A stretch of DNA of 64,000 nucleotides from Mycolicibacterium poriferae (GCF_010728325.1 NZ_AP022570.1:2046001-2110000), one strand, 5' to 3'. Counted from the stretch's first letter, positions 18,014-26,749 are shown. The notes: generated from the letters alone by a model not told the origin. Made by a program: numbers and translations.

Positions 18014-18721
18014 GTGACGACACAGCTGCCGCGGTACGACGACTGGCTCAACGGTGAGCTCGAGGAGTGCGCCCGCGATGCCGGCGAGGACGTCGACACG
18101 TACGTAGCCCGCGCTGTGGCGACCCGGATGGTGGCCGACCTGACCCGCTCCGAGCGCCGGTCCGCCGAGGAGTTGATGAGCCACCTCGCCGAGGCCGCGG
18201 TCTTTGCCGACAGTTCGCTGCCGAACGTGTCCGCGGCGATCAACGATCCCGACCGGCTGCGTGCGCTGCACGCCACCGGGCTGCTCGACTCGCCTGTCGA
18301 AGAGGTTTACGACCGCATCACCCGGGCGGCAGCCCAGGCGCTCGACGCGCCGCATGCCTTGGTGTCGCTCGTCGACGCCGACCGGCAGTTCTTCAAGAGT
18401 TCGGCGGGCCTGGGGGAGTTGACCAAGGAGGAAAGGCAGACGCCACTGAACCGCTCGGTGTGCCAGTATGCGGTGGCAAACGGCGTTCCGCTGATCCTCG
18501 AGGATGCCCGCGCCGACCCGGTTTTCAAGAACCACCCCGCCGTCCTCGACGGGACCCTGGTGGCCTACCTCGGCATCCCGCTGATCGACGGAGACAGCAA
18601 CGCGATCGGCACGCTGTGTGTATACGACGAAAAGCCGCGGTTGTGGAGCACCGGCCACGTGCAGATCCTCAGTGACCTGGCTGAGTTGGCCGCCGAACGG
18701 ATTTTCAAGCAGCCCACGTGA
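18014..18721 (+). CDS. GAF-domain protein
   Basis: From GTG 18014 (MTTQLPRYDDWLNGELEECA) the product is 235 residues. An N-terminal helical region (about 1-60) is followed by a GAF domain (about 80-230) with ALVSLVDADRQFFKSSAGL, TPLNRSVCQYAVANG, LILEDARADPVF and YLGIPLID.GTLCVYD-like strands. GAF domains bind small ligands or nucleotides, or sense redox state. No kinase, phosphatase or HTH output is attached, so this looks like a single-domain sensor. It precedes the second priming-transferase cluster but is separated from it by about 150 bp and a hairpin. Confidence 0.82.
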   Translation: MTTQLPRYDDWLNGELEECARDAGEDVDTYVARAVATRMVADLTRSERRSAEELMSHLAEAAVFADSSLPNVSAAINDPDRLRALHATGLLDSPVEEVYDRITRAAAQALDAPHALVSLVDADRQFFKSSAGLGELTKEERQTPLNRSVCQYAVANGVPLILEDARADPVFKNHPAVLDGTLVAYLGIPLIDGDSNAIGTLCVYDEKPRLWSTGHVQILSDLAELAAERIFKQPT

Positions 18722-18802
18722 GAGTTGCTGGAATTGCACCGCCAGGCTAATTGGGCACGCGTCAAGTAAACACGCCCTCAGCAAACCTGTTTTACACGCG
18801 AA

Positions 18803-18830
18803 AAGGCTGCTTCTGTGCTGAAGCGGCCTT
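18803..18830. terminator. Hairpin downstream of the GAF gene
   Basis: An 11-bp stem (AAGGCTGCTTC and GAAGCGGCCTT, one G-T wobble) with a 6-nt loop lies about 80 bp after the GAF stop. No T-run follows, which is common for mycobacterial terminators, but this makes the call tentative. Confidence 0.35.
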
Positions 18831-18873
18831 AAAGTAGGCGAGGAGATCTGCTGGGTTTGCGGGGGGCTGGCGC

Positions 18874-20409
18874 ATGCATCAAGACGCGAGGACGACGGTT
18901 CCCGCGCCGTCTGAGCGGCTGACCGTGCCGCGCCTGATGTCAGTGCCGCTGCCGATCGAATTCGACGGTCGTTCTGCGCCACGCTGGTTGGAGTTCTTTC
19001 GCGACGAGCGTGGTTACACGGCACTGACCGTCGTCCTCGACATCTGGTCGGCGACATGCGCGGTCGCACTGGGAGTGTGGTGGACCTCTGGACCGGTCGG
19101 AGAGCGTGGCATCGCCGCGCTCTCCTGGCTGTTCGTGCCAATCGTCATCGTCATCCTGACAACCCGCTCGATGTACAAGCAGAAACTCAACCACCGCTTC
19201 CTCGACGATGTCGAACCGGTCGAAACCTCGGTCGCCGTCGCTGCGCTGGGCACGCTGACCATCATGATGCTGGCGGTACCCCAACTGCCAACGGGCGGCG
19301 TGACCCCCGAGTACGTGCGGCCCAGCGAGGTCGTGCTGCGGATCTGGCTGTGTGCGGCGGTGTTGTTGCCCCTGACCCGCCTGATTCGATCACTGGTGCA
19401 GCGATATCTGCGCCGCAAGTACAACTTCGGAGTGTCGGCTCTGGTGGTTGGGTCGGGACCTATCGCCCATCAACTCGTCGCCCGGATGAAGCAGGTGCCC
19501 GACTACGGCCTACGGCCCGTCGGGCTGCTCGATGACCTGCGTCCCACTGACGCCGACCTCGTCCACGTTCCCTACCTCGGCGCCTCCGACGATCTGGAGA
19601 ACGCGGTCCGCAAGACCCGCGCATGCGAACTAATCGTCGCACCGTCGGCGACCTCTGACGAGGACCTGGCTCGCCTTGCTCATGAGGCTCACCGGCTCGG
19701 CATGCGGGTGCGGGTGGTGCCTCGGCTGATGGACGCCGTCGGTGGCGGCGCCTGGGTCGAGCACCTCGGCGGGGTGCCGCTGATCGTGCTCGACCGCATC
19801 GATCCGCAAGGATGGCAGTTCGCCGTCAAGCACACCGGTGATCGTGTGGCGGCGGGCCTGGGACTGCTGCTCATCTCCCCGATATTTCTGACACTCATGC
19901 TGCTGGTGCGGCTCAGCTCCCCGGGCCCGATCTTCTTCGCCCAGCCCCGAATCGGACGTGACGGAAATGTGTTCGATTGCTTGAAGTTCCGCAGCATGCG
20001 ACCGCTCGACCCGGGGGCCGCCGCGTTCGAACTCAAAGACGGTTCCGCTCCCGGCGGGGTAGAAGGTGAGGATCGCCGTACCTGGATCGGCAAGATCATG
20101 CGCCGGACCTCGCTGGATGAGCTGCCACAGTTGATCAACGTAGTACGCGGCGACATGAGTCTGGTGGGTCCGCGGCCCGAGCGGCCCGAGTTCGTGGAAC
20201 TGTTCGAGATGCAGATCCGTCGTTATGGGGAACGGCACCGGGTCAAGGCCGGCGTCACCGGCTGGGCGCAGGTACACGGCCTGCGCGGCCAGACGTCGAT
20301 CGCCGACCGCGCAGAGTTCGACAATTACTACATCGAGAACTGGTCCCTGCTACTGGATCTCAAGATCCTGCTGCTGACGGTTATCGCCGTACTGCGAAGC
20401 GCGGAGTGA
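18874..20409 (+). CDS. Second polyprenyl glycosylphosphotransferase (WcaJ/CpsE-like)
   Basis: This 511-residue protein has four to five N-terminal transmembrane helices (about residues 50-180), a central Rossmann-like part (about 185-300) and a C-terminal sugar-transferase domain (about 325-511) with GPIFFAQPRIGRDG, LKFRSM, RTSLDELPQLINVVRGDMSLVGPRP, GVTGWAQVHGLRG and NYYIENWSLLLDL. It would load a sugar-1-phosphate on a polyprenyl phosphate carrier. The next gene, a cis-prenyltransferase homologue, begins 3 bp downstream of its stop, so a dedicated lipid carrier is conceivable. It differs in sequence from the WbaP-type enzyme at 2160, suggesting two independent glycan pathways. Confidence 0.9.
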   Translation: MHQDARTTVPAPSERLTVPRLMSVPLPIEFDGRSAPRWLEFFRDERGYTALTVVLDIWSATCAVALGVWWTSGPVGERGIAALSWLFVPIVIVILTTRSMYKQKLNHRFLDDVEPVETSVAVAALGTLTIMMLAVPQLPTGGVTPEYVRPSEVVLRIWLCAAVLLPLTRLIRSLVQRYLRRKYNFGVSALVVGSGPIAHQLVARMKQVPDYGLRPVGLLDDLRPTDADLVHVPYLGASDDLENAVRKTRACELIVAPSATSDEDLARLAHEAHRLGMRVRVVPRLMDAVGGGAWVEHLGGVPLIVLDRIDPQGWQFAVKHTGDRVAAGLGLLLISPIFLTLMLLVRLSSPGPIFFAQPRIGRDGNVFDCLKFRSMRPLDPGAAAFELKDGSAPGGVEGEDRRTWIGKIMRRTSLDELPQLINVVRGDMSLVGPRPERPEFVELFEMQIRRYGERHRVKAGVTGWAQVHGLRGQTSIADRAEFDNYYIENWSLLLDLKILLLTVIAVLRSAE

Positions 20410-20412
20410 CCG

Positions 20413-21066
20413 GTGTCTAGCCGGCCAGCGCACGTCGGTCTGATTCCCGACGGGTTGCGGCGGTGGGCCAAAGCCAACGACACGACCTTGGCCGAGGCAT
20501 ACCTGCGGGGCGCGGCGAAAGTCGTCGAGCTCCTGCTGGCGCTCCAGCGCAATGATGTTCGGACGGTCACCGTGTACAACCTGAGCAAGGCCAACCTTGG
20601 GCGCACCGGCGACGAACTCAAGGCGGTCTATGCGGCGTCTCTCGAGTTCTTCACAACAATGATCCCCGACGCCTTTGAGCCGGCAGGCTGCGGTTTTCGC
20701 CTGCACGGGGATGTGGCCGCACTCCCGCACGAATATGTGGCCGCGGGGCGTCGTCTGGAAAATACGATGACGGGCAGCGACTTCCAGATCAACATCCTTG
20801 CCGCATACGACGCCTACGACGAGCTTCGCGCTGCTGCCCAGCGCGCCCATCGCGACGGGTGTGAGATCGCCGACGCCCTCGACATCGGTGACGTGGACCT
20901 CGTCATCCGCACCACCGCCGAGCCGCTGCTCAGCGGGTTCCTGCCGCTACAAAGCCAGTACGCGCAGCTGGTCTTCCTCCCCACTCCGCTCAACGACCTG
21001 GCCGCCGAGCAACTAAACGACGTCGTCGCCGAATTCCGGCGCCTTCCCCAGCTCCGGGGGCGGTGA
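20413..21066 (+). CDS. Divergent cis-prenyltransferase (UPP synthase family)
   Basis: This 217-residue protein aligns by eye with undecaprenyl diphosphate synthases: HVGLIPDGLRRWA (residues 7-19) for motif I, YNLSKANLGR (55-64) for the FSTEN region, and DLVIRTTAEPLLSGF (162-176) with SQYAQLVF (181-188) for motif V. The catalytic Asp (D13), R17, R166, E170 and S174 are kept. The Asn and Gly of the usual DGNGRW are L15 and R16, the second IPP-binding Arg is L172, the usual Glu of the YAELYF segment is Q185, and the usual GH is RG. It may make an unusual prenyl chain, condense differently, or have lost catalysis. The GTG start is 3 bp after the priming transferase, and its stop overlaps the next start. 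Confidence 0.8.
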   Translation: MSSRPAHVGLIPDGLRRWAKANDTTLAEAYLRGAAKVVELLLALQRNDVRTVTVYNLSKANLGRTGDELKAVYAASLEFFTTMIPDAFEPAGCGFRLHGDVAALPHEYVAAGRRLENTMTGSDFQINILAAYDAYDELRAAAQRAHRDGCEIADALDIGDVDLVIRTTAEPLLSGFLPLQSQYAQLVFLPTPLNDLAAEQLNDVVAEFRRLPQLRGR

Positions 21067-22472
21067 TTTCCGCCATGACGGCAAGCAAGAGTCCACTGGT
21101 CATCGGCGCCGGGCCGGCGGGTCTCACCGCTGCTCTGCGCCTCCTTGAGCGGGACGTGGCGCCGCGGATCGTCGAGGCCACGGAAAACGTGGGTGGGCTG
21201 GCGCGAACCCCGGTCGACGGCTCCTGGCGGATAGATCCCGGCGGCCACAGATTTTTCACCAAGAGCGAAGAAGTGGCCGATCTATGGCGCTCGCTGCTGC
21301 CAGCTGATCAATGGATCTCTGTTCCCCGTCGCTCGGCCATGCTCGTCGACGGCCACTACGTGCGCTACCCCCTGCGGGGGCGGGACCTGTTGTGGCAGCG
21401 CGGACTTGGCAAGGGACTACACGGCCTGGGCAGTCTGATGTGGGCTCGGCTTCGGACTGGGCCGCGTATCGTCAACGGTGCGGTCAGTTTCCGTCGTTGG
21501 GGCACCTACGAATTCGGCAGGCATTGGTACCAGACATTTTTCGACGGCTATGTGCGCAAGACGTGGCTGACGGACCCCGACGACATCGCCAGCGACTGGG
21601 CCAACCAGCGGATCAAACCGATCGACTGGCGGGTACGAAGTGACCAAGAACTGACCACCACCGACGTGTTCCGCTACCCGAAGCTCGGTCCCGGACAACT
21701 GTGGGAGGCTGCGGCGGAGGAGCTCCGCTCCCGCGGCATTGAGCCGAAGCTGAAAGCCCGTGTCGTCGAGGCGCAATACGGCGCGAGTGGTTGGACGGTG
21801 ACCCTGCAGAACGGCGAGACCTGCCTCGCTGACGGGCTGTTTTCCAGCATGCCGCTGCACGAGCTGATCGAGGCGCTGAAGCCGCGGCCGCCAGAGTACA
21901 TCCGGGCCATCGCCGCACGGCTGCGACACCGCGGATTGATCACGGTCGCCGTCGCGCTGCGCGAGCGCCTCGACATCCCGTACCACTGGGTGTACACCCC
22001 TAATTCCGCCTTCCGCTCCGGGCGGATTCAGAACTACAGCCTCTGGTCGCCGGATCTGGCCCCACCCGCCTGGCCCGGCAGCCACCTCGGCTTCGAGTAC
22101 TTCGTCGACGGCCCTACCGGCACCTGGGGGATCGACGATGAGGAGCTAGTGCGAATCGTCAGAGACGATCTGCGTGCGCTTGGGTGCGGTGACTCCACCG
22201 TCGAACACCTCATGATCACTCGTTCGCAGCACGCATACCCGGTGCACGACTCGACGCGGGAGAGAAACGTACAACGAATCCGCAACTTCCTGGCCGCCCG
22301 TTACCCGTCTTTGCACCCCATCGGGCGGAACGGCATGCACCACTACGACAACCAAGACCATGCGATGCTCAGCGCCCTGAAGAGCGTCGACAGGTACTTC
22401 GGCGCCGACGTTGACCCCTGGCAAGCCAATACCGACGAGGGTTATCACGAATCGGGGCTGGTCAACGGCTGA
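21063..22472 (+). CDS. FAD/NAD(P)-binding oxidoreductase, UDP-galactopyranose mutase-like
   Basis: This 469-residue protein has an N-terminal dinucleotide fold VIGAGPAGLTAALRLLE (about residues 13-29), the E-x-T-E-N-VGGLARTP turn and DPGGHRFFTKSEEVADLW (about 58-75), both typical of the UGM/protoporphyrinogen-oxidase group. A C-terminal GMHHYDNQDHAM segment (about 424-435) completes the FAD site. A GTG overlaps the preceding stop (GTGA), and an ATG 12 bp later (21075) is an equally plausible start. UGM-like enzymes ring-contract nucleotide sugars, while others in this group desaturate prenyl or isoprenoid substrates. Coupling to a priming transferase and a cis-prenyltransferase makes both readings attractive. 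Confidence 0.82.
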   Translation: MISAMTASKSPLVIGAGPAGLTAALRLLERDVAPRIVEATENVGGLARTPVDGSWRIDPGGHRFFTKSEEVADLWRSLLPADQWISVPRRSAMLVDGHYVRYPLRGRDLLWQRGLGKGLHGLGSLMWARLRTGPRIVNGAVSFRRWGTYEFGRHWYQTFFDGYVRKTWLTDPDDIASDWANQRIKPIDWRVRSDQELTTTDVFRYPKLGPGQLWEAAAEELRSRGIEPKLKARVVEAQYGASGWTVTLQNGETCLADGLFSSMPLHELIEALKPRPPEYIRAIAARLRHRGLITVAVALRERLDIPYHWVYTPNSAFRSGRIQNYSLWSPDLAPPAWPGSHLGFEYFVDGPTGTWGIDDEELVRIVRDDLRALGCGDSTVEHLMITRSQHAYPVHDSTRERNVQRIRNFLAARYPSLHPIGRNGMHHYDNQDHAMLSALKSVDRYFGADVDPWQANTDEGYHESGLVNG

Positions 22473-22537
22473 CGGTTCCGGTACCGCCAGTGATGTGCCG
22501 GCCGATCGCAGCCCTTGCTGCAATTAGCATCAGATGT

Positions 22538-22774
22538 ATGCGCACCACCCTGTCGATCGATGAGGATGTTTTGCTCGCGGTCAAGGAGCGCGCCCGTCGC
22601 GAGAATCGCACGATCGGTGCAGTGTTGTCCGACCTGGCCCGGCAAGCGATGACGCAGGAGCCCGATTCCGCGTCGTCCCAACGCGAGCTCTACGGCTTCG
22701 AGCCTTTCGAGCACCGCGGCCCGGCCGTGTCCAATGCTCTCGTCGACCGTCTGCGCGACGACGAATCGGTATGA
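22538..22774 (+). CDS. vapB: VapB-type ribbon-helix-helix antitoxin
   Basis: This 78-residue protein starts MRTTLSIDEDVLLAVKERAR, an RHH DNA-binding N-terminus, and has an acidic C-terminal tail suited to toxin binding. The hexamer TAGCAT at 22525-22530 ends 8 bp before the ATG, which fits a leaderless mycobacterial promoter of TANNNT type. Its stop overlaps the ATG of a vapC fragment (ATGA), the normal vapBC arrangement. Without an intact toxin it may now act as an orphan regulator or as an antidote for a toxin elsewhere. Confidence 0.82.
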   Translation: MRTTLSIDEDVLLAVKERARRENRTIGAVLSDLARQAMTQEPDSASSQRELYGFEPFEHRGPAVSNALVDRLRDDESV

Positions 22775-22857
22775 CCCGGTCACGGCTGAACGCCAACGTC
22801 CTACTGGCGCTGCTCGACAACGATCACGTCGACCACAGCAGGGTGCGGCAGCAGTAG
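22771..22857 (+). pseudogene. vapC: Truncated VapC (PIN-domain) toxin remnant
   Basis: Only 28 codons remain before a TAG: MTRSRLNANVLLALLDNDHV then a short tail. Full VapC toxins of this group start closely alike, with LLDVNVLLALLDPDHVDH, and run to about 130 residues. Besides the truncation, the first catalytic Asp of the PIN site is Asn (N7). The gtrA gene ends 30 bp further on the opposite strand, so the rest of the PIN domain has been deleted rather than interrupted. Confidence 0.75.
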
Positions 22858-22886
22858 ATCTCGACTGAAATCAGCCTGACCGCTGG

Positions 22887-23549
22887 TCAGGAGCTCTTGG
22901 AGATCCGGTCGCCGGCGTCGTTGGCTGGGCGCTGCCGGCGGGCGCGGCGCGGCCGCATCGGGGTGACGTTGTCGCCCTGATGGCGGTGCTCGTATTCGTC
23001 CTCGGCGACCTCGGCGAAACCGCCGCCGGTCAGCGTCGACTCCAGCGCCTTCTCCGGGTTGCGGCCGAACTCGTCGGGGAACACGAACCGCCGGAACGCC
23101 CAGAACCGGAACGCCATCTGCAGCAGGTTGCCGATGATGTAGGCCGAGACGAAGTCGGCGATGTTCTCGGTGGCCAGCGTGACCATCGGCACGCGCAGCA
23201 TGAACACGTAGCTCGAGATCCACAGCGGCACCATCGCCAGCACCACACCGACACCGCTGACCACGAAGAACAGCAGCGCCTCATGGTGGCGTTCGCGGCC
23301 GCCGCGGTCCCGGAAGCTCCATTCCCGGTTCAGGATGTAGGAGGCGATCACCGCGACGATGCCGGCGATGATCTTGGCCGTCACCGGCTTGGGCTCCAGG
23401 ATCGTCAGCTTGAGGGTGAAGAACACCGCCATGTCGATGACGAAGGTGGTCGCGCCGACGATGGCAAACTTGATCAGCTCGTGGTGCCGCTCCGCGAAAG
23501 GACGGAGCGGCCCTGGGAGGCGCTCTATCGTCGCATCGGCAAAGGACAC
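22887..23549 (-). CDS. GtrA family membrane protein
   Basis: This 220-residue protein has four transmembrane helices (about residues 27-48, 55-72, 92-112 and 125-150) with the GtrA signature FAIVGATTFVIDMAVFFTL and SYILNREWSFRDRG between helices two and three, and FRFWAFRRFVF after the fourth. A charged, Arg-rich cytoplasmic tail follows. GtrA proteins are thought to flip polyprenyl-linked sugars such as decaprenyl-phospho-arabinose. In M. tuberculosis the orthologue (Rv3277 by memory) sits next to purK. It is divergent from purK here with 94 bp between starts. Confidence 0.9.
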   Translation of the reverse strand: MSFADATIERLPGPLRPFAERHHELIKFAIVGATTFVIDMAVFFTLKLTILEPKPVTAKIIAGIVAVIASYILNREWSFRDRGGRERHHEALLFFVVSGVGVVLAMVPLWISSYVFMLRVPMVTLATENIADFVSAYIIGNLLQMAFRFWAFRRFVFPDEFGRNPEKALESTLTGGGFAEVAEDEYEHRHQGDNVTPMRPRRARRQRPANDAGDRISKSS

Positions 23550-23643
23550 AAAGAGCGAGTGTACGGAACCAATTCAAGATCTTCCGCATCGCTGCTGAAC
23601 CGCAGGTCAACTGTGTGGCCTGGGTCATGACACGATAGTCGGC

Positions 23644-24852
23644 GTGGCTGTAGACCCCACCCGTGCTCCCGCAACTCCGCCCGTCGTCGCCATGGTCGGC
23701 GGCGGCCAGCTCGCTCGCATGACCCACCAGGCGGCAATCGCGCTGGGTCAGACGCTGCGGGTGCTGGCCAACGGCGATACCGAACCCGCCGCCCAGGTGT
23801 CACCCGACATTGTGCTGGGCTCGCACACCGACCTGAACGCGCTGCGTCGCGTCGCCGACGGTGCGACGGTGCTGACGTTCGATCATGAGCACGTCCCCAC
23901 CGAACTGCTGGAGAAGCTGGTCGCCGACGGAGTGGCCGTCGCCCCGCCACCCGAAGCGCTGGTGCACGCCCAGGACAAGCTCGTCATGCGGCAACGCCTG
24001 GAGGCCCTGGGAGCCCCGGTGCCGCGCTACGCCACGGTCGCGTCCGTCGACGACGTGCGGATGTTCTCCGAGACCGTCGGCGGGCCCGTCGTCATCAAGA
24101 CGATCCGGGGTGGCTACGACGGCCGCGGTGTGGTGATCACCGACACCGCCGACGAAGCCGCCGAGGCGGTGCAGCGCTACCTCGACGACGGGGTGCCCGT
24201 CATGGTCGAGGAGAAGGTCGCGATGCGCCGCGAGCTGGCCGCGCTGGTGGCCCGCTCACCGTTCGGGCAGGGCGCGGCGTGGCCGGTGGTCGAGACAGTG
24301 CAGCGCGACGGGATCTGCGTCACCGTGCTGGCCCCCGCGCCCGGGCTGTCGGAGGCGCTGGCGTCGCAGGCGTCGTCGCTGGCGCTGCGGCTGGCCGCCG
24401 AACTGGGGGTGGTCGGGGTGCTGGCCGTCGAGCTGTTCGAGACCGAGGCCGGCGAGCTGGTGGTCAACGAACTGGCGATGCGTCCGCACAACTCCGGGCA
24501 CTGGAGCATGGACGGCTGCCGCACCAGCCAGTTCGAGCAGCACCTCCGCGCGGTGCTCGACTATCCGCTCGGTGACACCGCGGCGCTGGCGGAGTGGACC
24601 GTGATGGGCAATGTGCTCGGCGCCGAACAGACCCCGGAGATGTCGATGGATGAACGGGTGCACCACCTGTTCGCGCGGATGCCCGACGCCAAGGTGCACC
24701 TCTACGGCAAGCAGGAGCGTCCCGGCCGCAAGATCGGGCACGTCAACCTCGTCGGCTCCGGTGACGTGGAGGCGCTGCGGGAGCGCGCCGAGCGGGCGGC
24801 ACACTGGTTGTCGCACGCAGTCTGGACCGACGGATGGGATCCGCACCAATGA
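23644..24852 (+). CDS. purK: N5-carboxyaminoimidazole ribonucleotide synthase
   Basis: This 402-residue ATP-grasp enzyme begins at GTG 23644. [18 protein letters not shown] (about residues 19-36) is the nucleotide/substrate-binding N-terminus, [15 protein letters not shown] (about 149-163) is the ATP-grasp loop, and [30 protein letters not shown] (about 276-305) is the catalytic block. PurK converts AIR, ATP and bicarbonate to N5-CAIR in purine biosynthesis. Its TGA overlaps the purE ATG by 4 bp, the standard mycobacterial purKE operon. Confidence 0.97.
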   Translation: MAVDPTRAPATPPVVAMVGGGQLARMTHQAAIALGQTLRVLANGDTEPAAQVSPDIVLGSHTDLNALRRVADGATVLTFDHEHVPTELLEKLVADGVAVAPPPEALVHAQDKLVMRQRLEALGAPVPRYATVASVDDVRMFSETVGGPVVIKTIRGGYDGRGVVITDTADEAAEAVQRYLDDGVPVMVEEKVAMRRELAALVARSPFGQGAAWPVVETVQRDGICVTVLAPAPGLSEALASQASSLALRLAAELGVVGVLAVELFETEAGELVVNELAMRPHNSGHWSMDGCRTSQFEQHLRAVLDYPLGDTAALAEWTVMGNVLGAEQTPEMSMDERVHHLFARMPDAKVHLYGKQERPGRKIGHVNLVGSGDVEALRERAERAAHWLSHAVWTDGWDPHQ

Positions 24853-25349
24853 GCCCTCGGGTAGGCCTGATCATGGGCAGCGACAGCGACTGGCCAGTAA
24901 TGGGCGACGCCGCCGAAGCGCTGGCTGAGTTCGACGTGCCGTTCGAGGTCGGCGTGGTCTCGGCGCACCGCACGCCGGGGCGGATGTTGTCCTATGCCCG
25001 CGACGCCGCCGGGCGCGGTATCGAGGTCATCATCGCCGGCGCCGGCGGCGCGGCGCACCTGCCTGGCATGGTGGCCTCGGCGACACCGCTGCCCGTCATC
25101 GGGGTGCCGGTGCCGCTGGCGCGCCTGGACGGGATGGACTCGCTGCTGTCGATCGTGCAGATGCCGGCAGGCGTGCCGGTGGCCACGGTGTCCATCGGGG
25201 GAGCGCGCAACGCCGGGCTGCTGGCGGTGCGGATCCTCGGCGCGTCGGACCCGGCGTTGCAGGAGCGGATGATCAGCTTCCAGGCCGGGCTCGAGCAGAT
25301 GGTGCTGGAAAAAGACGAAGCCCTACGCAAGAAGCTGCTCGGCGACTGA
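24849..25349 (+). CDS. purE: N5-CAIR mutase
   Basis: The start is ATG 24849, overlapping the purK stop. An upstream in-frame ATG at 24834 lies inside purK and would add five unrelated residues. The 166-residue product shows [13 protein letters not shown] (about 11-23), [10 protein letters not shown] (about 42-51) and [15 protein letters not shown] (about 66-80), the substrate-binding motifs of class I PurE. It moves the carboxylate of N5-CAIR to C4, giving CAIR. The first copy of a 61-bp palindrome begins 1 bp after the stop codon. Confidence 0.97.
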   Translation: MSPRVGLIMGSDSDWPVMGDAAEALAEFDVPFEVGVVSAHRTPGRMLSYARDAAGRGIEVIIAGAGGAAHLPGMVASATPLPVIGVPVPLARLDGMDSLLSIVQMPAGVPVATVSIGGARNAGLLAVRILGASDPALQERMISFQAGLEQMVLEKDEALRKKLLGD

Positions 25350-25350
25350 C

Positions 25351-25411
25351 GTTGAGACTGCATCCAGCGCGGGAAAGTGCGAGTGGAGGCCGCGGCCAGC
25401 GCAGTATCAAC
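25351..25411. repeat. 61-bp palindromic element, copy 1
   Basis: The element starts GTTGAGACTGC and ends GCAGTATCAAC, imperfect inverted arms around a GGGAAAGTGCGAGTGGAGG core. It matches copies at 26010-26070 and 58639-58699 in length and sequence. Positions 25407-25409 are the TGA stop of the mazF-like gene on the minus strand. Confidence 0.85.
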
Positions 25412-25748
25412 GGGTGGGTGGCGGATCGCAGGCGACCGCGATGGCGAGGGCTGAGCAGATTTCGCGCATTCGGCTTTCGGCGAGGCGTCCGATTCGGTCG
25501 ACCAGAACACCGATAGAGACGCTTTCCACCGAATCAAGATTGACCGCAGACCGGCGAGGGACCGGGTCTGTGTCAGGGTCGAGCACGACCTCGCTGGCCA
25601 ACCCTCGGACGTTCGTGGTGCATGGCCCGACGAGCGCTCTTCGCAGCCGGGGTATCGCGGCGTCACGCGAGAGAACGACGACGGGTCGTCGACCGATCTC
25701 GGGTAGTTCGCACCACCACATTTCGCCCCGCTGAGGAACGGTGTTCAC
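25407..25748 (-). CDS. MazF/PemK-like toxin
   Basis: This 113-residue protein has the CcdB/MazF fold start [25 protein letters not shown] (residues about 5-29), the [10 protein letters not shown] strand-loop (about 41-50) and [22 protein letters not shown] (about 68-89), the known MazF landmarks. MazF toxins are ribosome-independent mRNA or tRNA endonucleases. Its start overlaps the stop of the antitoxin gene by 4 bp. The stop codon is provided by the flanking 61-bp palindrome. The whole two-gene cassette lies between two copies of that palindrome. Confidence 0.88.
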   Translation of the reverse strand: MNTVPQRGEMWWCELPEIGRRPVVVLSRDAAIPRLRRALVGPCTTNVRGLASEVVLDPDTDPVPRRSAVNLDSVESVSIGVLVDRIGRLAESRMREICSALAIAVACDPPPTR

Positions 25749-25981
25749 GACGTGCTGGCCACCCGACGCCAGGACGCGAGGTCACCCCACTCGTCTTCGT
25801 CGTGGAGTGGATGTTCGTCATATATGGCGTAGCTCGCGTCGACCTCAGCACTGCGATGGCGCGCAAGCAGCGCGGAAAGGGCTTCGTCGAGAAGAGCCGC
25901 GTCGGTGCTCCCCGCACGAAGTCGGCGAGCGGTGTCGAGAAGATCGGAATCGACGGTGGTACTGACACGTATGCGTGGCAT
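25745..25981 (-). CDS. MazE-like antitoxin
   Basis: This 78-residue protein starts [21 protein letters not shown], a ribbon-helix-helix-type DNA-binding N-terminus, followed by a helix ([17 protein letters not shown]) and an acidic tail ([13 protein letters not shown]) that would wrap the toxin. It precedes the toxin with a 4-bp overlap, as in mycobacterial MazEF pairs. It likely represses its own promoter, which must lie within the 28 bp up to the second palindrome copy or inside that palindrome. Confidence 0.85.
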   Translation of the reverse strand: MPRIRVSTTVDSDLLDTARRLRAGSTDAALLDEALSALLARHRSAEVDASYAIYDEHPLHDEDEWGDLASWRRVASTS

Positions 25982-26009
25982 GCCACAATCATGCCACTGA
26001 TGCTCAGGC

Positions 26010-26070
26010 GTTGAGGCTGTACCCAGCGCGGGAAAGTGCGAGTAGAGGCCGCGGGCAGCGCAGTATCAAC
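26010..26070. repeat. 61-bp palindromic element, copy 2
   Basis: This copy has the same length and orientation as the copy at 25351 and differs at only a few positions (for example GGCTGTACC for GACTGCATC). It lies upstream of the mazEF-like cassette. Positions 26066-26068 form the TGA stop of the GntR regulator on the minus strand. Confidence 0.85.
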
Positions 26071-26749
26071 GGGATTGGTTGCCGCCGAAGGCGCTCACCA
26101 ACTCCGGGACCTCCCGCAGGTGCGTCAGTAGAACGCTGACGCAGGTATCGGCGTCTGCGGCGCAAATCGCGGCGATGAGTTGCTGATGTTCGCTCTCGAT
26201 GGTCGCGAGCCGTCCGGGGGCTTCCATCATGGTGCGGGTTCCCAGCCGGACCTGGCGGGGTCTCAGCGCGTCGTAGAGATCGGCGATGACGGCGTTGCCG
26301 TGATGCCGCACGATCGCGGCGTGGAACCGATGGTCGAGTTGGGCGAAGGTGTTCCAGTCCTGCGCTTTACCGGCCTGCTCCATCTCGGCGATGAGCGCCA
26401 CGGCCGCGTCCGGGGCGCCGGCGTGACGCCGGCAGATCCCGCGCAGCGCATCGGATTCCAGCAGGATCCGCGCCTGGTAGATCTCGCGCATCTCGGTGGC
26501 GGTCACCACCCGTACCTGCGCGCCGCGTCGGGGGAGCAGGTCGATGTAGCGCTCCACCTGCAACCGTTGCAGGGCTTCGCGCACCGGGGTGCGTGACGTG
26601 TTCACCCGTTCCGACAGCGCGACTTCGTCGATGAACTCACCCTCGGCGAAGTCACCGCGCAGGATCGCATCGCGAATCCACTCGTATGCCCGCTGGCCTG
26701 CAGAGGTCCTGACAGGCCGCGCGGCGATCGGAGGTGTCGGCACGGGCAT
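26066..26749 (-). CDS. GntR family regulator, FCD (FadR-like) subgroup
   Basis: From ATG 26749 the protein is 227 residues. A winged HTH (about 15-75) shows AYEWIRDAILRGDFAEGEFIDEVALSERVNTSRTPVREALQRL, and an FCD ligand domain (about 85-210) shows EMREIYQARILLESDALR, the metal-site DHRFH and later HLREV. FCD regulators usually repress adjacent catabolic or transport operons and release DNA on binding an organic acid. It is divergent from the aldolase-nitrilase-TRAP operon, with a palindrome in the shared 85-bp gap. Its stop codon lies inside the 61-bp repeat. Confidence 0.9.
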   Translation of the reverse strand: MPVPTPPIAARPVRTSAGQRAYEWIRDAILRGDFAEGEFIDEVALSERVNTSRTPVREALQRLQVERYIDLLPRRGAQVRVVTATEMREIYQARILLESDALRGICRRHAGAPDAAVALIAEMEQAGKAQDWNTFAQLDHRFHAAIVRHHGNAVIADLYDALRPRQVRLGTRTMMEAPGRLATIESEHQQLIAAICAADADTCVSVLLTHLREVPELVSAFGGNQSR

